Assembly: GCA_027858145.1 (NCBI GenBank)
Contig: JAQIDF010000065.1
Location: 1 to 19,176 of the forward strand
Reading direction: 5' to 3'
Length of the DNA: 19,176 bases
Source of the DNA: Prolixibacteraceae bacterium
GTDB lineage: Bacteria; Bacteroidota; Bacteroidia; Bacteroidales; Prolixibacteraceae
Shown: piece by piece, positions 15,316 through 19,176 of the stretch
Layout of the letters: every line of letters starts with the position of its first letter
How positions within the stretch are numbered: the first letter of the stretch is position 1
Position numbers and translations under genes: made by a program
The notes under the pieces: generated by a model
Database searches by the model: none
Seen by the model: the letters and a program-made list of their open reading frames with translations, nothing else
What the model was told of the DNA's origin: nothing

Positions 15316-17049
15316 ATGGATAATGAGAAGATTTGGAAGTTAAAGGAACCGGGCGACATAAATGATGTAAAGCACTTGTCGGCGGAGCTTAGCGTTGATA
15401 TGACAATAGCTAACCTCTTAGTTCAACGAGATATACGGAATTTTAGCGATGCTAAGGCATTTTTCCGTCCCCGACTGGCAGACCTGCATGACCCTTTCTT
15501 GATGAAGGATATGGAAAAGGCTGTTGAACGGCTAAAACTAGCGATTGACCGGCAGGAAAAAGTGCTCATTTATGGCGACTACGATGTAGATGGTACTACA
15601 TCGGTTTCCCTGTTATACCTTTTTCTGAAAGACAAAATCAAAGAACTCGATTACTATATTCCCGACCGTTATTCCGAAGGGTATGGTATATCTCCAAAAT
15701 CCATAGAATATGCTGCCGATAATCATTACTCACTGGTTATTGTTATTGATTGTGGTATTAAAGCTGTCGAGAAAATTGCCTATGCACGTACCCGTCATCT
15801 CGATTATATTATTTGCGACCACCATAACCCTGGAGACAGGATACCGGATGCATACGCTGTTCTCGATCCCAAGAGACCTGATTGTGATTACCCTTTTAAG
15901 GATTTATCGGGGTGTGGAGTAGGGTATAAATACCTGATGGCGTATTGCATGAAGTACGATGTACCCATTGTACAGTTATACGATTTACTCGATTTGGTTG
16001 TAGTGAGCATTGCCTCTGACATTGTTCCGGTAATTGGCGAAAACAGGGTGCTCGCTTATTATGGGCTGCGTAAGTTGAACAGTAATCCAAGTGTAGGGCT
16101 TAAAACTTTAATTCGTAATTCGGGAATAAGTGGTACGGAAATATCAATTAACGACATCGTTTTTAAAATAGGCCCGCGGTTAAATGCTGCAGGGCGTATT
16201 GAGCACGGTGAAAAGTCAGTTGAGTTGCTTGTTTCGCAAGATGAGAATGCGGCGAGTGAAATGGGTGTTCAGATTAATACATTTAACGAAATCAGAAAGT
16301 CGCTCGACCGCGATATAACAGCAGAAGCACTTGGGTTAATTGTGAACAACGAAAAATTATTTAACCGCAATTCAACAGTCTTATACAATCGCGACTGGCA
16401 TAAAGGGGTTGTCGGAATTGTTGCTTCACGTGTGTCGGATGTGTATTATAAGCCAACGGTTATTCTTACCGAATCTAATGGTATGGCTACCGGATCGGCA
16501 CGTTCTATTAAGAATTTCGATTTGTACGAAGCCGTCGACTATTGTAGCGATTTACTTGAATCGTACGGGGGACATATGTATGCTGCCGGACTTACTATGA
16601 AAATCGAGAATATAAAAGCTTTTGAAGAGCGTTTTGAAGATTTTGTAACCCGCCATCTTAAAAAAGACCAGCTGATACAGACCGTTGATGTTGATTCGAG
16701 GCTTCAGTTGACAGAAATCACTCCTAAATTTGTTCGTTTGTTGAAACAGTTTGAGCCTTTTGGCCCTCATAATATGGCGCCTGTTTTTGTAACAGAAGAT
16801 GTGCTGGATGCAGGTACAAGCCGTGTAGTTGGCCGTAATGGTGAGCACCTGAAACTCGATTTGGTAGAACCCAATGGTTCATCAAAACGGTTCCCGGGTA
16901 TAGCTTTTTCTCAGTCCGAAAAATATTCGCTTATCTCAAAGGGAATACCTTTTGATGTTTGCTTTTCTATTACCGAAAATGTATTCAGGGGGCGTACTTC
17001 TACACAACTGATGATTCGTGATATTCGCGAGCGTCAATCAGATGAATAA
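15316..17049 (+). CDS. recJ: Single-stranded-DNA-specific exonuclease RecJ
   Basis: The 577-residue 5'-3' single-strand exonuclease acts in recombination and mismatch or base-excision repair, using two metal ions. DHH-family motifs are intact: GDYDVDGTT with D88, D90 and D92; VIDCG with D145; CDHHNPGD with D168, H169 and H170; and PRLNAAGRIEHG. The DHHA1 part shows GSARSIKNFDLYEAVDYC and SYGGHMYAAGLTM with the GGH at 418-420. The OB-like C-terminal domain includes FEPFGPHNMAPVF. Length is typical of Bacteroidota RecJ. It has its own -7 box and lies apart from the export cluster. The downstream genes run toward it on the minus strand. No defects are seen. Confidence 0.97.
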   Translation: MDNEKIWKLKEPGDINDVKHLSAELSVDMTIANLLVQRDIRNFSDAKAFFRPRLADLHDPFLMKDMEKAVERLKLAIDRQEKVLIYGDYDVDGTTSVSLLYLFLKDKIKELDYYIPDRYSEGYGISPKSIEYAADNHYSLVIVIDCGIKAVEKIAYARTRHLDYIICDHHNPGDRIPDAYAVLDPKRPDCDYPFKDLSGCGVGYKYLMAYCMKYDVPIVQLYDLLDLVVVSIASDIVPVIGENRVLAYYGLRKLNSNPSVGLKTLIRNSGISGTEISINDIVFKIGPRLNAAGRIEHGEKSVELLVSQDENAASEMGVQINTFNEIRKSLDRDITAEALGLIVNNEKLFNRNSTVLYNRDWHKGVVGIVASRVSDVYYKPTVILTESNGMATGSARSIKNFDLYEAVDYCSDLLESYGGHMYAAGLTMKIENIKAFEERFEDFVTRHLKKDQLIQTVDVDSRLQLTEITPKFVRLLKQFEPFGPHNMAPVFVTEDVLDAGTSRVVGRNGEHLKLDLVEPNGSSKRFPGIAFSQSEKYSLISKGIPFDVCFSITENVFRGRTSTQLMIRDIRERQSDE

Positions 17050-17225
17050 CGCTGATAAATCTTTCATTTCCATATTGGGTGTTGCAACGCTAAAAGCAGG
17101 GATTGATATTTTATTTGAAGGCCACAGCACAGTGCAAGGTTGAAATCCACTCAAACGAGCATGATTCATAAATACATCACAACCTGTAAAAATTACCTGC
17201 TATCGCACGAATCTTTTCGTGTGGT
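17050..17225. other. Convergent intergenic region between recJ and the miaB-side pseudogene
   Basis: No recognisable gene. A minus-strand frame, stop to stop 17038-17199, could encode 43 residues from the ATG at 17169, but I recognise no family. It may be decayed sequence, as the next gene upstream on that strand is broken. The only clear structure is the hairpin at 17204-17223. Confidence 0.5.
17204..17223 (-). terminator. Hairpin after the miaB-side transcription unit, possible terminator
   Basis: CGCACGAA-TCTT-TTCGTGTG, with seven Watson-Crick pairs and one G-T pair, sits two bases beyond the stop of the minus-strand pseudogene. It could end transcription from miaB and also from recJ on the other strand. 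No strong T-run follows on either strand. Confidence 0.45.
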
Positions 17226-17404
17226 TTAGCCTGAGGTTGTTAATTCTTCCCAGTACTCAACAGCCCTGCGTGTATGCGGGATGACGATGGTGCCACCTAC
17301 AAGGTTGGCAACGCTGAATACTTCAAACATCTCATCGTTGGTTACACCTTGTTCATAGCATTTTTCGACCGGTATTCGTTGAATTCTTTTACCTGTTCGC
17401 TCAT
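17226..17404 (-). pseudogene. Internally deleted carboxymuconolactone decarboxylase (AhpD-like) family gene
   Basis: On the minus strand an ATG at 17404 overlaps the miaB TGA (ATGA) and opens MSEQVKEFNEYRSK, a typical start for small Bacteroidota AhpD-like proteins. That frame ends after 20 residues. Directly after YRSK the sequence continues in another frame as KCYEQGVTNDEMFEVF, then SVANLVGGTIVIPHTRRAVE and YWEELTTSG, then a stop. This is the C-terminal half of the same family. About 55 middle residues, including the redox CxxC (usually in a CDDCIKYH context), are missing. An internal deletion of roughly 160 bases with a frameshift explains this. The family role, thiol-dependent peroxidase or decarboxylase, is therefore lost. 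The family call is from recalled motifs. Confidence 0.75.
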
Positions 17405-18732
17405 GATTCCTCCGGTATTCCGATTAATGTTGTTTGAGTGTATCTTTCAATTTTAACTTTTACCAAATCGCCTTTTTTGTAGTTCATTTTAGGGAATACC
17501 ACCTTTTTGTTTTGTTGGGTACGGCCCGATAGTTCCTCGTCCGATTTTTTGGAGTTGCCTTCAACCAGCACCTCAAATACTTTACCCACGTCTTTTTTAT
17601 TACTCTCCAACGACAATTTCTTTTGTACTTCGATAATACGGGTCAGGCGTTCCGATTTCAACTCTTCCGGCACATCGTCGGGCAGGTTTTTAGCGGCATA
17701 AGTACCGGGGCGTTCTGAGTATTTAAACATGAAAGCACTGTCGTATCGTACCCATTCCATCAGGCTGAGCGTTTCCTGAAATTCTTCTTCGGTTTCGCCA
17801 CAAAAGCCGCAAAAAACGTCGGTGCTGATGCCGCAATCCGGGATGATTTCTTTGATGGCCGATATACGTTTCATATACCATTCGCGGTCGTATTTGCGGT
17901 TCATGCGTTTTAAAACCGATGAACTTCCGCTTTGAACCGGGAGGTGGATGTGGTTACAAATGTTGGGTGTTTCGGCAATGGTTCGTAACAAACGGTCTGA
18001 AATATCTTTGGGGTGCGATGTTGAAAACCTTACCCGCATTTGAGGCTGACTTTCGGCCACCATTTTCAGCAAATCGGGTAAGCGTACCGGGCGCGTTTCG
18101 CCTTCGGGTAGCCATTTAAACGAGTTCACATTTTGTCCGAGAAGTGTAATTTCCTTGTAGCCTTTTGATACCAAGTCGTTTACCTCGTTTAAGATATCCT
18201 GAGGGTCGCGGCTGCGTTCCCTTCCCCGGGTGTATGGTACAATGCAGTATGTACAGAAATTATTGCACCCACGGGTTATCGAAACAAAACCCGAAATGGA
18301 TTCTTGTTGCAGGCGTTTAGGCACCAGGCTGTCGTATGTTTCATTTAACGAAAGTTCAACATTTATGGCCTCTTCGCCTTCGTTTGCTTTGTCAATGAGG
18401 TAGGGAAGGTCGCGGTATGCATCGGGACCGGCAACCAGGTCAACCACTTTTTTTTCGAGCAGGTCGTCAGCCAATCGTTCGGCCATGCAGCCAATCATGC
18501 CAATAATAAGGTCTTTCTTCTTCTTTTTGTATGAGTTAAATTGGTTGAGGCGTCCCCATACCCGTTGTTCGGCATTATCGCGCACCGAGCAGGTGTTAAT
18601 GAAAATGGCATCAGCCTCGTTTTGGTTTTCGGTTAGCTCGTAGCCCTTGTCGGCCATAACCGAGGCCACAACCTCGCTATCGGCTACATTCATCTGGCAA
18701 CCGTACGTTTCGATATATAATTTCTTGCTCAT
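17401..18732 (-). CDS. miaB: tRNA-2-methylthio-N6-dimethylallyladenosine synthase MiaB
   Basis: The 443-residue radical-SAM methylthiotransferase adds a methylthio group to isopentenyl-adenosine 37 of tRNAs reading UNN codons. The N-terminal UPF0004 domain carries three cysteines for the first iron-sulfur cluster, C12 (ETYGCQMN), C48 (NTCSVRDNAEQR) and C82 (GMIGCMAERL). The radical-SAM motif is C156-C160-C163 (TRGCNNFCTYCIVPYTRG). LLGQNVNSFKW, HLPVQSGSS and STDVFCGFCGET are further family signatures. The last 70 residues form the TRAM RNA-binding domain (GKVFEVLVEG ... GRTQQNKKVVFP ... DLVKVKIE). Length and all catalytic residues are normal. NTCSVRDNAE distinguishes it from RimO and MtaB. Its stop overlaps the ATG of the deleted gene downstream. 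Confidence 0.97.
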   Translation of the reverse strand: MSKKLYIETYGCQMNVADSEVVASVMADKGYELTENQNEADAIFINTCSVRDNAEQRVWGRLNQFNSYKKKKKDLIIGMIGCMAERLADDLLEKKVVDLVAGPDAYRDLPYLIDKANEGEEAINVELSLNETYDSLVPKRLQQESISGFVSITRGCNNFCTYCIVPYTRGRERSRDPQDILNEVNDLVSKGYKEITLLGQNVNSFKWLPEGETRPVRLPDLLKMVAESQPQMRVRFSTSHPKDISDRLLRTIAETPNICNHIHLPVQSGSSSVLKRMNRKYDREWYMKRISAIKEIIPDCGISTDVFCGFCGETEEEFQETLSLMEWVRYDSAFMFKYSERPGTYAAKNLPDDVPEELKSERLTRIIEVQKKLSLESNKKDVGKVFEVLVEGNSKKSDEELSGRTQQNKKVVFPKMNYKKGDLVKVKIERYTQTTLIGIPEES

Positions 18733-18754
18733 TATTTTATTCGTTTTGCGGGGG

Positions 18755-18762
18755 CAAATTTA
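18755..18762 (-). promoter_or_regulatory. Candidate -7 box of the miaB promoter
   Basis: On the minus strand TAAATTTG matches TAnnTTTG and ends 22 bases before the miaB ATG. A -33 TTTG is not obvious upstream. Confidence 0.5.
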
Positions 18763-18804
18763 CAGGATTTTTTTAATTCACACTATTTTGTCTGATTAAT
18801 GAGG

Positions 18805-19176
18805 TTATAATCCTGGTTTTGGCCGCTTGTCTATTTCTTCCCGTTTTCTTTCTATCCTGGCAACTTTTTTTCCGGAACTGAATTGGTAACTAACCCTGAA
18901 CATTAGTGGTATTGCCGGGAGTTGCAGGTTCCCGGTATAGCGGCTTGAGAAATTGCGTGCCTGAACTTCCGCCCCCTGGTAAACAAAATTTCCGACAAAT
19001 GGAAGTGCACTTACGATACCCACTTTTAGTTTTTTCTTAAAGGCTTTATCAAGTGAAATAAAATAAAGAGCATCGCTGAATGTTTTATCCTGAATGTTGT
19101 TTTTTGGGGTTGCATACTGAAATATGACTGAAAAACTATAGTCATTGTTGAATGACAAAATTGATGAAAAATCAGA
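18805..19176 (-). CDS. C-terminal part of an outer-membrane beta-barrel protein (5' partial)
   Basis: The frame is open through the right edge of the window, so the TTG at 19158 is not a real start; 123 residues are visible. Alternating hydrophobic and polar strands (DYSFSVIFQYATPKNN, FSDALYFISLDKAFKKKLKV, RYTGNLQLPAIPLMFRVSYQF) fit the last strands of a TonB-receptor-like barrel of Bacteroidota. MFRVSYQFSSGKKVARIERKR, a final strand then a charged tail, is typical of the outer-membrane receptor group with a C-terminal Pfam OMP_b-brl_3-type barrel. The exact subfamily and ligand cannot be told from this piece. It points the same way as miaB and ends 72 bases upstream of it. Confidence 0.65.
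   Translation of the reverse strand, partial: SDFSSILSFNNDYSFSVIFQYATPKNNIQDKTFSDALYFISLDKAFKKKLKVGIVSALPFVGNFVYQGAEVQARNFSSRYTGNLQLPAIPLMFRVSYQFSSGKKVARIERKREEIDKRPKPGL

Noticed and set aside
19156..19158. TTG start for the right-edge beta-barrel gene
   Set aside because: The frame stays open to the window edge, and barrels of this type are much longer than 117 residues.
1..19176. tRNA or rRNA genes
   Set aside because: No cloverleaf with a TTCGA-type T arm and anticodon stem, and no rRNA-like stretch, was recognised on either strand; the TTCGA motifs seen belong to the hairpin repeats.

Overview
The window looks like a chromosomal segment of a Bacteroidota bacterium, possibly of the Marinilabiliales/Prolixibacteraceae type (inference, no search was run). 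Signs are TAnnTTTG-type -7 boxes 23-27 bases before several start codons, mostly weak Shine-Dalgarno sequences, a lipoprotein periplasmic adaptor, a large ABC-permease/M1-peptidase-like protein, and hairpin-rich intergenic repeats.

Layout. 1-1959 is the 3' end of a large extracytoplasmic protein: an M1-peptidase-like domain without its zinc motif, followed by a golvesin/xanthan-lyase-like C-terminal domain. 1962-2224 is an intact copy (copy A) of a composite hairpin repeat. 2339-8003 is a compact tripartite efflux operon: TolC-type outer-membrane protein, lipoprotein adaptor and RND permease. The last 12 codons of the RND gene lie inside a second repeat copy (copy B). Copy B is split by a 970-bp IS1595-family element (8103-9072) with inverted ends and a perfect 8-bp target duplication. 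A GC-rich leader with hairpins (9226-9516) precedes the most striking gene, 9517-14214. It encodes a 1565-residue RND permease fused in frame to a complete ABC ATPase domain, and that ATPase domain is itself interrupted by about four membrane segments. Another hairpin repeat (14222-14329) separates it from a small ABC-2-type permease (14391-15134). After a change of theme come recJ (15316-17049, plus strand) and, convergently on the minus strand, miaB (17401-18732) with an internally deleted carboxymuconolactone-decarboxylase pseudogene overlapping its stop. At the right edge is the C-terminal part of an outer-membrane beta-barrel protein.

Working together. Genes 1-15134 appear to be one export locus. 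TolC and the adaptor could serve both RND proteins. The fused ATPase could energise the neighbouring ABC-2 permease and/or the M1-like permease at the left edge. That would physically couple a proton-driven RND pump to an ATP-driven ABC module. The coupling is inference; the in-frame fusion and the intact ABC motifs are read directly from the sequence.
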